The notes beneath the pieces are model-generated. The model made no database searches. It was not told the origin of the DNA and saw nothing but the letters and a program-made list of their open reading frames with translations. A stretch of 32,968 nt of DNA from Paenibacillus cremeus (GTDB lineage: Bacteria > Bacillota > Bacilli > Paenibacillales > NBRC-103111). Where the stretch lies: NCBI RefSeq assembly GCF_007786445.1, contig NZ_VNJI01000055.1, forward strand, positions 17,212-50,179, read 5' to 3'. The first letter of the stretch is position 1. Every line of letters starts with the position of its first letter. The position numbers and the translations under genes were made by a program. Below are positions 1 through 6,967 of the stretch, in pieces.

Positions 1-237
1 TTGACCGCTGAACAGCCTAGACAGGATATCCCTATTCTCGTTTTCACTGTTGACCAATGGAATGAGCTCCAACAGGATAAATTCCATATCGGCGCAGCGC
101 CAATCGGCCCAAGCGAACTGACGCGCAATGACAAATACGTGTTCGCGCTTCCGTCGCGCTATAACTTTGCCTACCCTGAACGCTACCAAGAAGGGGATGC
201 CATCTTAAAGAGTAACCCAATTCAACCGATAAAATAA
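1..237 (+). CDS. C-terminal end of an SLH-type surface protein, second copy, cut by the window edge
   Basis: The reading frame is already open at base 1 and runs to a stop at 235-237, so this is the 3' end of a gene or gene fragment beginning outside the window. The 78 residues match the last 78 residues of the SLH protein at 10691-11839. Bases 3-180 are identical to the other copy, while 181-237 carry about ten differences. The codon at 1-3 is TTG where the other copy has TGG (Trp), so an internal start here is unlikely to be genuine. No SLH repeat lies in the visible part, only the C-terminal module of unknown function. Whether a full SLH gene precedes it cannot be judged from this window. 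Confidence 0.75.
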   Translation: MTAEQPRQDIPILVFTVDQWNELQQDKFHIGAAPIGPSELTRNDKYVFALPSRYNFAYPERYQEGDAILKSNPIQPIK

Positions 238-303
238 TCCAATCTTAAAATCGTACATACGATTTCAGTCAAAATTCGCACTTTCCTCTCTGTTCAACGC
301 AAC

Positions 304-341
304 AAAGCTGCCGGCTCAAATGTGTTCCGGCAGCTTTTCTA
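304..341 (+). terminator. Rho-independent terminator after the SLH-protein copy
   Basis: An 11-bp perfect stem (AAAGCTGCCGG paired with CCGGCAGCTTT) with a 12-nt loop ends in TTTTCT. It lies about 65 nt beyond the stop codon of the first gene and 140 nt before the LysM gene. Confidence 0.8.
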
Positions 342-482
342 AAGATTATTCAGCTCTCGGTACCACTTAATTCGATCTGAATATAAAAGGAAATTTCTGA
401 ATAAGATTCCTCTTCGAATGCAGCAAAAGCCCATTTCGTGCATATGATGTGGTGAACTTAAGCGCGTAAAGGGGGCTTTCTT

Positions 483-1013
483 ATGCAACCTTATTTCTTC
501 AGGCAATGTCCTGCAAATCATTTAGTGCATACCATTCAACCGGGCGAAACGCTGTATCACATCGCACAATATTATCACGTTCCACTGGCAAGCATTTACC
601 AATCTAATCCGGGTATCGATGCATATTATCTGAGCGTCGGCCAGCAAATTTGCATACCCTCGATGTCACCATCAGGCGGCACCGACTTTATGGGAACATT
701 TCAAGCGATGCAAAACGATATTAATGCGTTAAAAGCGGAGAGCACGGTTCAGCAATCCGCGGAAAAAAACTATGGTACTTCGAATCAAACGACACGCGTG
801 CTGAAAGTAACGAATCAAGAAATTCAGTTCGAAGCCGCTCCCGTGACCTTCCAAGGCAATTATAGTGGTCATTATACGATGGGAAACAGCTATCCGTACT
901 ATTCGGATGCTTCCATGGGCGGAAAGCGCTCCATCACGGTTAAAGACAATTTTGGAATATGGCATATGTTCGCATTTCAAGATCCCAGTGCGAGCTTCCG
1001 CCAACAAAAATAA
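483..1013 (+). CDS. LysM peptidoglycan-binding domain protein
   Basis: 176 residues. Residues about 16-59 form one LysM domain: HTIQPGETLYHIAQ, then a second helix, SNPG, and the closing VGQQICIP. LysM domains bind N-acetylglucosamine polymers, so the protein probably attaches to peptidoglycan or the spore cortex/coat. There is no signal peptide (it starts MQPYFFRQCP), which is common for LysM proteins loaded onto spores from the mother cell; spore location is an inference. The rest (60-176) is Gln/Asn/Tyr/Ser-rich with no catalytic motif and ends with an aromatic segment (GIWHMFAFQDP). The start is set by AAAGGGGG about 7 nt upstream of the ATG. It is a single gene closed by its own terminator. 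Confidence 0.85.
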   Translation: MQPYFFRQCPANHLVHTIQPGETLYHIAQYYHVPLASIYQSNPGIDAYYLSVGQQICIPSMSPSGGTDFMGTFQAMQNDINALKAESTVQQSAEKNYGTSNQTTRVLKVTNQEIQFEAAPVTFQGNYSGHYTMGNSYPYYSDASMGGKRSITVKDNFGIWHMFAFQDPSASFRQQK

Positions 1014-1073
1014 TAAATCCACCAAATTACCGCTCCGTCACATTTTCTCCGCGCGTACTGTAACGGCAAGTTT

Positions 1074-1105
1074 AAGGGCCATCCTTTGCGGATGGCCCTT
1101 TCTTT
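1074..1105 (+). terminator. Rho-independent terminator of the LysM gene
   Basis: Perfect 11-bp stem AAGGGCCATCC / GGATGGCCCTT, 5-nt loop TTTGC, followed by TCTTT. It lies 60 nt after the LysM stop codon. A weaker hairpin (TTAACCT/AGGTTAA, 1108-1137) follows directly. Confidence 0.88.
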
Positions 1106-1260
1106 GATTAACCTAACGACTGAATTGTCAAGGTTAAGGGTTTACCAACTTTGAAAATCGAAAGCCTTTTCTCGTGTTACTGTGCTACGTTCTCCGTCCC
1201 TCAATTGACTAACACTTGGAGAAAGAGGTCCAGTCCGCCACGGTCATCCTGACTTGTCGA

Positions 1261-1608
1261 TCACATTCTGTTGATATGAGTCGCTTTAAAATCGGACGTG
1301 TACTTTAAACCATATTCAGCCATTCGATCAATCCCAATATGAGCCGTCCAGATGAGACCGATTTGCAGAAAAATTGTTTGATCCAAGATCACCCCAAGGG
1401 AAATGAATACACCGCTTGTTAAATAAGTGTGAAACACATTGTATACCCGTGCCCCAGCAACATTTCCTTTGATGTAGCCGATCATGGAAAGATCGGGAAA
1501 CAAAAACAGCACAATAAACCATAACCATCCATAGTCAAGCCTATAGTACGCATATAAACAAGCAATGAAAACGAATAAACCTTCAAGTCTTAGGAAAGAT
1601 TTAACCAA
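1261..1608 (-). CDS. DUF4260 family membrane protein
   Basis: About 115 residues from a TTG start at 1608, preceded by GGGGTG five nt upstream. An upstream ATG at 1656 would add 16 residues, but it has no Shine-Dalgarno and lies inside a 29-bp repeat that recurs at 28912, so the shorter form is preferred. The protein has the DUF4260 pattern: FLRLEGLFVF at the start, FPDLSMIGY in the centre, VYNVFHTY, then LIWTAHIGIDRMAEYGLKY near the end. It is hydrophobic, with about four membrane segments. The family function is unknown. It is a single gene on the minus strand between a LysM protein and a serine hydrolase. Confidence 0.8.
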   Translation of the reverse strand: MVKSFLRLEGLFVFIACLYAYYRLDYGWLWFIVLFLFPDLSMIGYIKGNVAGARVYNVFHTYLTSGVFISLGVILDQTIFLQIGLIWTAHIGIDRMAEYGLKYTSDFKATHINRM

Positions 1609-1637
1609 TTCGTCACCCCATTTTGGCGTTGATTTCG

Positions 1638-1666
1638 AGCGATGGATCGGTTCCATCGCCGCGCTA
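1638..1666 (-). repeat. 29-bp dispersed repeat with internal palindrome, copy 1
   Basis: These 29 bases match 28912-28940 with one mismatch. The core is the inverted pair GCGATGGA...TCCATCGC, continuing into CGCGCTA. Both copies lie directly upstream (30-55 nt) of a minus-strand gene, here DUF4260 and there a DUF1436-like gene, in the same orientation. The flanks do not match, so this is a discrete element and not a segmental duplication. Confidence 0.6.
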
Positions 1667-1687
1667 CAGGCTTTGTTCGTGCAATGC

Positions 1688-1727
1688 GGTGACCGAAAAG
1701 TTTGTGTCGGTCGCCTAGCTGTTTTTT
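1688..1727 (+). terminator. Terminator-like hairpin
   Basis: GGTGACCGA pairs with TCGGTCGCC (8 of 9) around a 10-nt loop, followed by TAGCTGTTTTTT. No plus-strand gene ends nearby, so it may be a remnant of a lost gene. Confidence 0.35.
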
Positions 1728-1820
1728 ATTTCGCTAAAGTACCCTTTCAACAACCTAACGGCGATGTTTGAGTTGTACATGATGTGAGCTCTAAACTCGT
1801 AAGAGACCGAATACTAGGCT

Positions 1821-3245
1821 TTACTCAGAGGTCGTCCGAGTCAGATTGTACAACCGGCCGGCGAGATCGACTCCCACGACGGCGCCACTCTCATCGCGGC
1901 TGAAGAAGCCGCGCTGCCCCTTCAAGCCGCCGCTTGTAACGACATACTCGTCCCCGTCGGCCGACAGCAGACCGATGTCTGCCGGCGCGTAGTCTGGGGG
2001 AAGTTCGGTGTCCGCCGCTGCACGAATCTCCGGTCTAATCCCGACTTCGAGCGTCAGCTTTTCCCCGTTAGTACGGATTATGAGCATCTGGGCGTCAGTC
2101 TCGTACTTTCCGACGATCTCCCAGGCCCGGTTCTCGTTGTAGGGAAGAGGTTCTGGATCCCGGACCATCACGCCGAGATACATCTCCAATGCCCAACGGA
2201 CGACGGACTGGTTGAAAGTGATACCGTTAGGTCCTGCGTTTGACAGCGTGACGATGGCGAAGTTCCGTTCCGGAACGATGAGAAGTTCGGAGAATTGGCC
2301 ATTCGCCGACCCGCCGTGGCCAACTAATCGAACGCCATCCATGTCACGCAGGAACCAACCGATGCCGATTGCGTTCCCGAGCGCGCTGCCCCGCAATTCA
2401 ACCGTTGGCTCCTTCATCTGATGCAGATTCTCGGCGAGCAGGGTACAGACACCGCTGTCCGCGCAGCCATCACCGAGATGGAACCGGGCCCATCGAATCT
2501 GGTCCGCCACTGAGGACGCGAGGCCACCGCCTGGGTTGTCGCCGCGCCAACGCCTCCACAGCCGCGCAACGGACAGCGTTCCGTCTTCAGCAGGATTGTG
2601 CCCTACGGCGAACCGCCGGGTCATGATGTCGTCGCGGGCGAAGAAGCTGTTCGACAGGCCAAGTGGCTCTAACACCAGCGAGGCAATGGCTTTTTCGTAC
2701 GTCAAACCCGTGACCTTCTCTATAATGCGGCCCGCCAGGTTGTACCCAGTCTGGCTGTAGGAGGCCCGCGCACCAGGTGGCGAGATCTGCTTTAACTCGG
2801 CCATCTTCGCCACATAGGCAGCCAAGGCATCATTACCCTCACCGGTGTCCACGATCATTCCCAAGTCCATCCCTGCTGTGTGGTTAAGCAGGTTCAACAC
2901 GGTGACCTCCTTCGCGGCCCGCTCGTCCGCTAGTTCGAGCTCGGGAATATAGCGTCGGACCGGTGCATCCAACACGACCCGCCCTTCAGCGACCAAGCGC
3001 ATCAGCGCTGTCGCCGTATAGGTCTTCGTGACCGAGCCCAGCAAGAACAGCGTGTCCCTGTCGACGGGCAGCGGGTTGTCGACGCTCGTCACGCCGTGAC
3101 ACGCGTAGACCTCCTGACCATCCACCCAAACTCCGACGGTAACGCCAGGAATGCCTAACTTTGTGGCCGTCACCTCGACGAAATCGGACAGTGCCCTCAT
3201 CTTGCTTTCCCCTAAGCCATATGCTGATGTTTTCCAATTTTCCAT
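1821..3245 (-). CDS. Serine hydrolase of the beta-lactamase / class C PBP-like family
   Basis: About 474 residues. The N-terminal ~330 residues form the serine beta-lactamase-like domain (PF00144). The nucleophile motif is SVTK at about 71-74, the second motif region reads YSQTGYN (Gln where YxN proteins have Asn), and HGG at about 310-312 takes the place of the KTG box. Such proteins act as D-amino-acid peptidases, esterases or penicillin-binding-protein relatives; the substrate is not predictable here. The last ~120 residues form a beta-rich extension. No signal peptide is visible. The start is ATG 3245, 8 nt from AGGAG; the GTG at 3251 is too close to it. The gene lies under a TetR-type operator. 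It is clearly GC-richer than its neighbours and has high-GC codon use, which suggests transfer from a high-GC donor. Confidence 0.88.
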   Translation of the reverse strand: MENWKTSAYGLGESKMRALSDFVEVTATKLGIPGVTVGVWVDGQEVYACHGVTSVDNPLPVDRDTLFLLGSVTKTYTATALMRLVAEGRVVLDAPVRRYIPELELADERAAKEVTVLNLLNHTAGMDLGMIVDTGEGNDALAAYVAKMAELKQISPPGARASYSQTGYNLAGRIIEKVTGLTYEKAIASLVLEPLGLSNSFFARDDIMTRRFAVGHNPAEDGTLSVARLWRRWRGDNPGGGLASSVADQIRWARFHLGDGCADSGVCTLLAENLHQMKEPTVELRGSALGNAIGIGWFLRDMDGVRLVGHGGSANGQFSELLIVPERNFAIVTLSNAGPNGITFNQSVVRWALEMYLGVMVRDPEPLPYNENRAWEIVGKYETDAQMLIIRTNGEKLTLEVGIRPEIRAAADTELPPDYAPADIGLLSADGDEYVVTSGGLKGQRGFFSRDESGAVVGVDLAGRLYNLTRTTSE

Positions 3246-3263
3246 TTTCACTTCTCCTTATAT

Positions 3264-3283
3264 ATGACTAAATATTCAGTCAT
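3264..3283. promoter_or_regulatory. TetR-type operator upstream of the serine hydrolase
   Basis: A 20-bp palindrome, ATGACTAAATATTCAGTCAT, lies 19 bp upstream of the hydrolase start. It is nearly identical to the palindrome at 3958-3977 upstream of the TetR gene. The conserved half-sites are ATGACT and AGTCAT with an AT-rich centre. This supports repression of the hydrolase by the adjacent TetR protein. Confidence 0.8.
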
Positions 3284-3324
3284 TATTATTTATAAAAAAA
3301 ATTACCCTTCTCGTTATATCTCCT

Positions 3325-3936
3325 TTATGTTTGTTTGATCAAAAAATCTAAAAACATTTCCGCTGTCGGATATACGTATTCCTCATGAAAGCTTCGGCTA
3401 GTAAACGCCACCCCTTGAAAAATGCTGTAATAAAACATTGCATATCTCCGAGGATCCCCAGATTTGAAATACCCTTGTTTCTGTCCGGCAAGGATGACAT
3501 CCGATATGTTGTCGATGAGTTTTTTCATCGAGGTCCGTACGGCATTTTTTAGCTCCGAACTCAGTTCTTTTTCGGAAAAACTATCGATCTGGCTAAAGAG
3601 AAACAGCCCATCGGTTGAGGAGGGATCTACTTTAAGGTTATCCAGCAAGAATGTTGTAACCTTCATAACAACCTCCTTTTCGTTACCTTCTTGTTTAAAC
3701 AGCGCTGTAATGCGTTCGATCCCAGGAATCGATATTTCGATCAGATTGCTCATAATTTCTTCTTTGGTAGCAAAGTATCGATACGCTAATCCTTTACTAA
3801 GCCCAGCATCATCCGCGATGTCCTGCATTGTTGTTTTGGCGAACGTTTTGTTAGCAAAAAGCTTAGCCGCTGATATTAAAATTCTTTCCGTGGCCTCGGC
3901 TCTCATAGCCTCAAAGCGTTCTTTTTGTCTGCTCAA
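3325..3936 (-). CDS. TetR/AcrR family transcriptional regulator
   Basis: 203 residues. The N-terminal helix-turn-helix is classic TetR: ERILISAAKLFANKTFAKTT, then MQDIADDAG, then LSKGLAYRYFATKEEI (residues ~17-62). The C-terminal ligand-binding half is divergent, as usual, and the ligand is unknown. The start is TTG 3936, with GGGAG about 7 nt upstream. A consensus promoter (TTGACA, 17 bp, TATAAT) and a palindrome overlapping its -10 end lie directly upstream, so autorepression is expected. The same palindrome precedes the serine hydrolase downstream on the same strand, making that gene the likely target. Confidence 0.92.
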   Translation of the reverse strand: MSRQKERFEAMRAEATERILISAAKLFANKTFAKTTMQDIADDAGLSKGLAYRYFATKEEIMSNLIEISIPGIERITALFKQEGNEKEVVMKVTTFLLDNLKVDPSSTDGLFLFSQIDSFSEKELSSELKNAVRTSMKKLIDNISDVILAGQKQGYFKSGDPRRYAMFYYSIFQGVAFTSRSFHEEYVYPTAEMFLDFLIKQT

Positions 3937-3957
3937 TATCTCACTCCCTTTTATTAA

Positions 3958-4004
3958 ATGACTGAATATATAGTCATTATATTTAGTAATGCAAATTTTG
4001 TCAA
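3958..4004 (-). promoter_or_regulatory. Consensus promoter and operator of the TetR gene
   Basis: On the minus strand, TTGACA (3999-4004) and TATAAT (3976-3981) are separated by exactly 17 bp, a perfect sigma-A promoter. The palindrome ATGACTGAATATATAGTCAT (3958-3977) begins inside the -10 box and covers the expected transcription start, so a bound repressor would block RNA polymerase. Confidence 0.85.
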
Positions 4005-4061
4005 TAGCGTTCTTCGTATTAAAGGGCCACCATGGAGCGAAAGGCTACCGGGCCCCGCAAT

Positions 4062-4320
4062 TGACAAGAACTTGATGTCATAAATGACAAGAACTTGATC
4101 CCATTCCCGCAAAAAAAGCTTCTAGAGGATTTTCCCGCAGAGGCTTTGTATTTATGTTGTTAGTCTTTACAACTCCGAATACCTTATTGGCGCATTTATA
4201 TTTTTGATATAAGTATCTATGTAGCGTTGTTCTTCTTTATAATTATCAGGATAACCATTCGGGAATGAGATAATGTTCTTGTCAAAATCGGGAATGGGAT
4301 CAAGTTCTTGTCTCCCGACA
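4062..4320. repeat. Repeat family A, cluster 1
   Basis: The core unit reads TGACAAGAACTTGATCCCAT and continues as TCCCG. Copies: 4062-4080 (ends GATGTCA), 4085-4109 (full), and two in the opposite orientation at 4259-4284 (degenerate) and 4288-4313. The last one continues into TCCCGACA. The same arrangement of a good and a degenerate unit ending in CCCGACA recurs at 6368-6481. The stretch between the TetR promoter and the IS110 fragment holds no convincing gene. Confidence 0.7.
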
Positions 4321-4372
4321 TCAATTGTTATTTGTTGCCTCCGCCTCTTCATTGCTGGCTGGAAAACCCTTA

Positions 4373-4728
4373 TGAAGCGGCATTCTGGTGAGTGTAAGGC
4401 TCGAGTGCTTATCTCACTTGCGTGTCGTTCTGTTGGATCTAAACAAGCTACACATGCTTACAAGCTTCATTTAAAGCAACTGCTCGATGAGTACGACCTT
4501 GCTTGCCAGCAGCTAAAAACGGTTGAGGCAGAGATCATTGCCGTTCTAGATCGCATTCCATTTGCAAAATCCATGCTTGCTGTCAAAGGGATCAGCGCCA
4601 TTTCATTAGCTGGTATTCTTGGTGAGGCAGGGGATTTAAGCGGGTTTGTTCACGGCAATGCCCTGCTTCGTCATGCCGGCCTCAATCTAGCAGAAGCCAG
4701 TTCAGGTAAATGGACCGGACAGATGAAA
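4373..4728 (+). pseudogene. IS110-family transposase fragment (Transposase_20 domain)
   Basis: The frame encodes the C-terminal Transposase_20 region of an IS110-type recombinase: VGSKQATHAYKLHLKQLLDE, LDRIPFAKSMLAVKGIS, ISLAGILGEAGDLSGF and LLRHAGLNLAEASSGKWTGQ. The N-terminal DEDD catalytic domain is missing, and the reading breaks off right after KWTGQM. At that point (4729) the DNA becomes a family-B repeat, so the end is a junction and not gradual decay. Family-A repeats lie on the other side. The element cannot move by itself. Confidence 0.85.
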
Positions 4729-4858
4729 ATTTGTGTCGTTAGAGTACAATGTCCCTACATTTGTGCATTTAATCATGACATAAAAATATGGACATTAAAA
4801 CAAAAAAGCTAGATTTCTCAAGCTTCGGTGCGTTCAGTTATGTCTCCACTTTTGTGTC
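4729..4858. repeat. Repeat family B, cluster 1
   Basis: Units related to ATGTAGGAACATTTGTGTCG. Bases 4729-4743 (ATTTGTGTCGTTAGA) are identical to 20956-20970, 4748-4765 (AATGTCCCTACATTTGTG) match 20824-20840, and 4838-4858 is a degenerate unit (TCCACTTTTGTGTC). The first unit begins at the break point of the IS110 fragment. Confidence 0.6.
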
Positions 4859-4877
4859 TTTGGACAATTGTACACTA

Positions 4878-5744
4878 TTAGTGTAGAGAGTTGACTGGAA
4901 ACTTTTTTCCAAGGTACTCTTCTAGTGTGGTTCCTTGCGTTGCAATTTCTTTCGCCATGTCTACCCCAACATATCGGATATGCCAAGGTTCATATTGATA
5001 TCCCGTAATCCCCTCCTTGCCCTTCGGATATCGGATAATAAAGCCCCAATCCGCTGCATGATTTTTAAGCCATTTTGCTTCCTGTGTCGCTCCAAAGCAA
5101 TCGGCTGCCGCGCACTTGCCATCGTCGCCAGATACATCGATGGCAAGTCCTGTTTGATGCTCACTTTGCCCGGGCTTAGCACTATATTTGTTTGCTGCCT
5201 CTTTGCCGTCCTTTTCCACGTATTGGTTATATAGATACTTTTGAGTTTCAAATGAGCGGTAAGCAGACACGCCTGCAAGCGGTAAATCATCGGCAGTGGC
5301 AGCTTTGAAAAGTTTTTCAAGTGCCCCTGCAGCTTCTTGGCGCATGGATCGTTTCTCCGAGTGCTCGGGGAAAATAAGGTTTACGTTTGGTTCAACTAGA
5401 TCCTTAGGGACGTATGGATTAGGTAATGAAAATGATTTATTAACTAACACGGCAATGCTTGTCGGATTAGCTACTACTTGAACCGTCGGCGGCTTCGATT
5501 TTGGCTTAGGCTCAGGCGTTGGCTGTGGTGTTGGTGACGGAGTCGGTGTTGGTTCAGATATGGGAGTCGGTACTGGGCTGTGCTCGGGCGTTGGAGTGGG
5601 CATTGGTGTGGGTGCCGGCGTAACTATAGGGCTTGGCACAGGAGAAGCGGCTTTGTCAGTACCTCTGGCGCGACAGCCGGAAACAAGCGTCAAAGTGATG
5701 ATTACCGACACTACGATTACTTTCGTTTGATCGCATGTTTTCAT
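4878..5744 (-). CDS. VanY-type D-alanyl-D-alanine carboxypeptidase lipoprotein (peptidase M15B)
   Basis: 288 residues. A signal peptide ends in the lipobox LVSGC (Cys24). A long Pro/Thr/Ser-rich spacer of PTP-type repeats follows (about 34-85), then a VanY domain (about 115-285). Zinc and catalytic residues are recognisable: SEHQTGLAIDV (His196, Asp203) and EPWHIRYV (Glu252, His255). Enzymes of this family trim the terminal D-Ala of peptidoglycan stem peptides on the outer membrane face; the Pro-rich spacer would let the domain reach into the wall. The ATG is preceded by GGAG at about 10 nt. No VanRS or vanA-type ligase genes are near, so this is a housekeeping-type enzyme and not evidence of vancomycin resistance. 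Confidence 0.9.
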   Translation of the reverse strand: MKTCDQTKVIVVSVIITLTLVSGCRARGTDKAASPVPSPIVTPAPTPMPTPTPEHSPVPTPISEPTPTPSPTPQPTPEPKPKSKPPTVQVVANPTSIAVLVNKSFSLPNPYVPKDLVEPNVNLIFPEHSEKRSMRQEAAGALEKLFKAATADDLPLAGVSAYRSFETQKYLYNQYVEKDGKEAANKYSAKPGQSEHQTGLAIDVSGDDGKCAAADCFGATQEAKWLKNHAADWGFIIRYPKGKEGITGYQYEPWHIRYVGVDMAKEIATQGTTLEEYLGKKFPVNSLH

Positions 5745-6367
5745 TAATTACACACTCCGCATGCTTGATAGCTATTAGATAATAAACGGTGAATAGCTGA
5801 TTTTAAAATGCACCTGACTGTATAATTTTTTCCAATGAACAACAAAAAAATCCCTATAACCTGATTCCGCCGAGATTTGTTCGGGTTTAACGAGCCGAGC
5901 CTATATCGGGCTTCCGCTTTGTTCTTTCTGTGCTTGAAATTACACATTGGATGGCATTGCGATACCTCCGTTCGTAAAAAAGAGGAGGGTGTCACATAAG
6001 CCATGTGATAAATGGCTGAGGGGCAACCTCGTTTAATTTTGTAAAACAAAAAGAAACCGGCCGTTCGAGGGAGTGCGCTAGGAACGGATCGGCTTCGTCA
6101 CGTACTCGTGAGATTCCAACATAGGCGATCGCCGCGCGAGTGGAGTATGTACTTCGACTCTTCCGCGCCGGCTGTCCATACGCTGCAGCCCCTCTTGTAT
6201 GGGACGGTAGATCACGCGTTTGCTCTCATCCCGAAACGTCCTGTTGCTCGTTCGGTGGACGTTCCCACTTCCACTGCTGCTCTTGGAAGTTTCCGCGAGA
6301 CGTGATCCACATGCAAGTGAAAACGGACTACCCCTCCTCCCTTCTTTCCGCGCCATTTTCCTCAAAT
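5745..6367. other. Gene-poor stretch upstream of the VanY gene
   Basis: No reading frame here has a Shine-Dalgarno, family motif or coding-like composition. Open frames overlap on both strands and look accidental. A small hairpin (AGCCAT/ATGGCT) lies near 6000-6018. Bases 6060-6330 are noticeably GC-richer than the surroundings and may be an old, unrecognised insertion. Confidence 0.5.
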
Positions 6368-6481
6368 TCGGGAATGGGATCAAGTTCTTGTCATTGGTTT
6401 TTGACAAGAACTTGATCCCATAAAATACAAAAACCGCGATTTACGCGGCTCCTAAAGAGATGATGTTCTTGTCACCCGACA
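6368..6481. repeat. Repeat family A, cluster 2, with a 19-bp perfect hairpin
   Basis: TGGGATCAAGTTCTTGTCA (6375-6393) and its exact reverse complement (6402-6420) flank an 8-nt loop, TTGGTTTT. A degenerate unit (GAGATGATGTTCTTGTCA) follows at 6458-6475 and runs into CCCGACA, as in cluster 1. Between them is a short hairpin, CCGCG/CGCGG (6434-6448). The stretch from here to the ger operon holds no gene. Confidence 0.75.
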
Positions 6482-6724
6482 ATTTTTTTCGTTTTTTAGA
6501 TATGCCAATTTCGTCAAAGTACACTTTTACGTAATTAAAATTAAAAAACCGCTTCTCAGCGATTCATGCACTTGGTTTTCCCTTCCCTTCCTTCCTTACT
6601 TTATTTATATTAATTCGTCAAATAGACCAAACCTACTGCGGCTAGCATAATTCATTAGATTGAGTACTACGATCTTTTGTTTTTACTTTCGCTTCACCCG
6701 ACGTCAATTTCATTCACGATTATA

Positions 6725-6855
6725 CGCATATGTTTTTGTCGTAAAACGATTATGCGAATATGTTTTTGTCGTGGCTTCGCGACACAAACATGTGTGCTTT
6801 CAAATAAAAAATCCCCAATTTAGGGGGATTTCGAAACACCTATATTTGTGTCGCC
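6725..6855. repeat. Repeat family B, cluster 2
   Basis: Two direct units, CGCATATGTTTTTGTCG (6725-6741) and CGAATATGTTTTTGTCG (6755-6771), are followed by an inverted unit, CGCGACACAAACATGTGTG (6778-6796), and by ATATTTGTGTCGCC (6842-6855). The first two are near-exact reverse complements of the two units at 20988-21027, so the same pair exists in opposite orientation 14 kb away. Confidence 0.7.
6809..6831. terminator. Terminator-like hairpin inside repeat cluster
   Basis: AAATCCCC and GGGGATTT form an 8-bp perfect stem with an A-run before and T-run after. It could terminate transcription in either direction upstream of the first ger operon. No gene ends next to it. Confidence 0.5.
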
Positions 6856-6967
6856 GGACACCTTTTGTCAGTTTATTTAAACTATCTAAAACTCCGTTTC
6901 AATGTTGCATATTCATTCCATTTGCTGGAAACAATAGGTTGGCACATAACTTGAAGGAGCAGGTTTC

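Noticed and set aside
4878..5744. Vancomycin resistance determinant
   Set aside because: Only a VanY-like domain is present. No van ligase, dehydrogenase or two-component genes are near, and such lipoproteins are normal in Bacillales.
5744..6407. Open frames of about 100 residues on both strands upstream of the VanY gene
   Set aside because: They have no Shine-Dalgarno, no motif and odd composition, and one of them simply reads through a family-A repeat.
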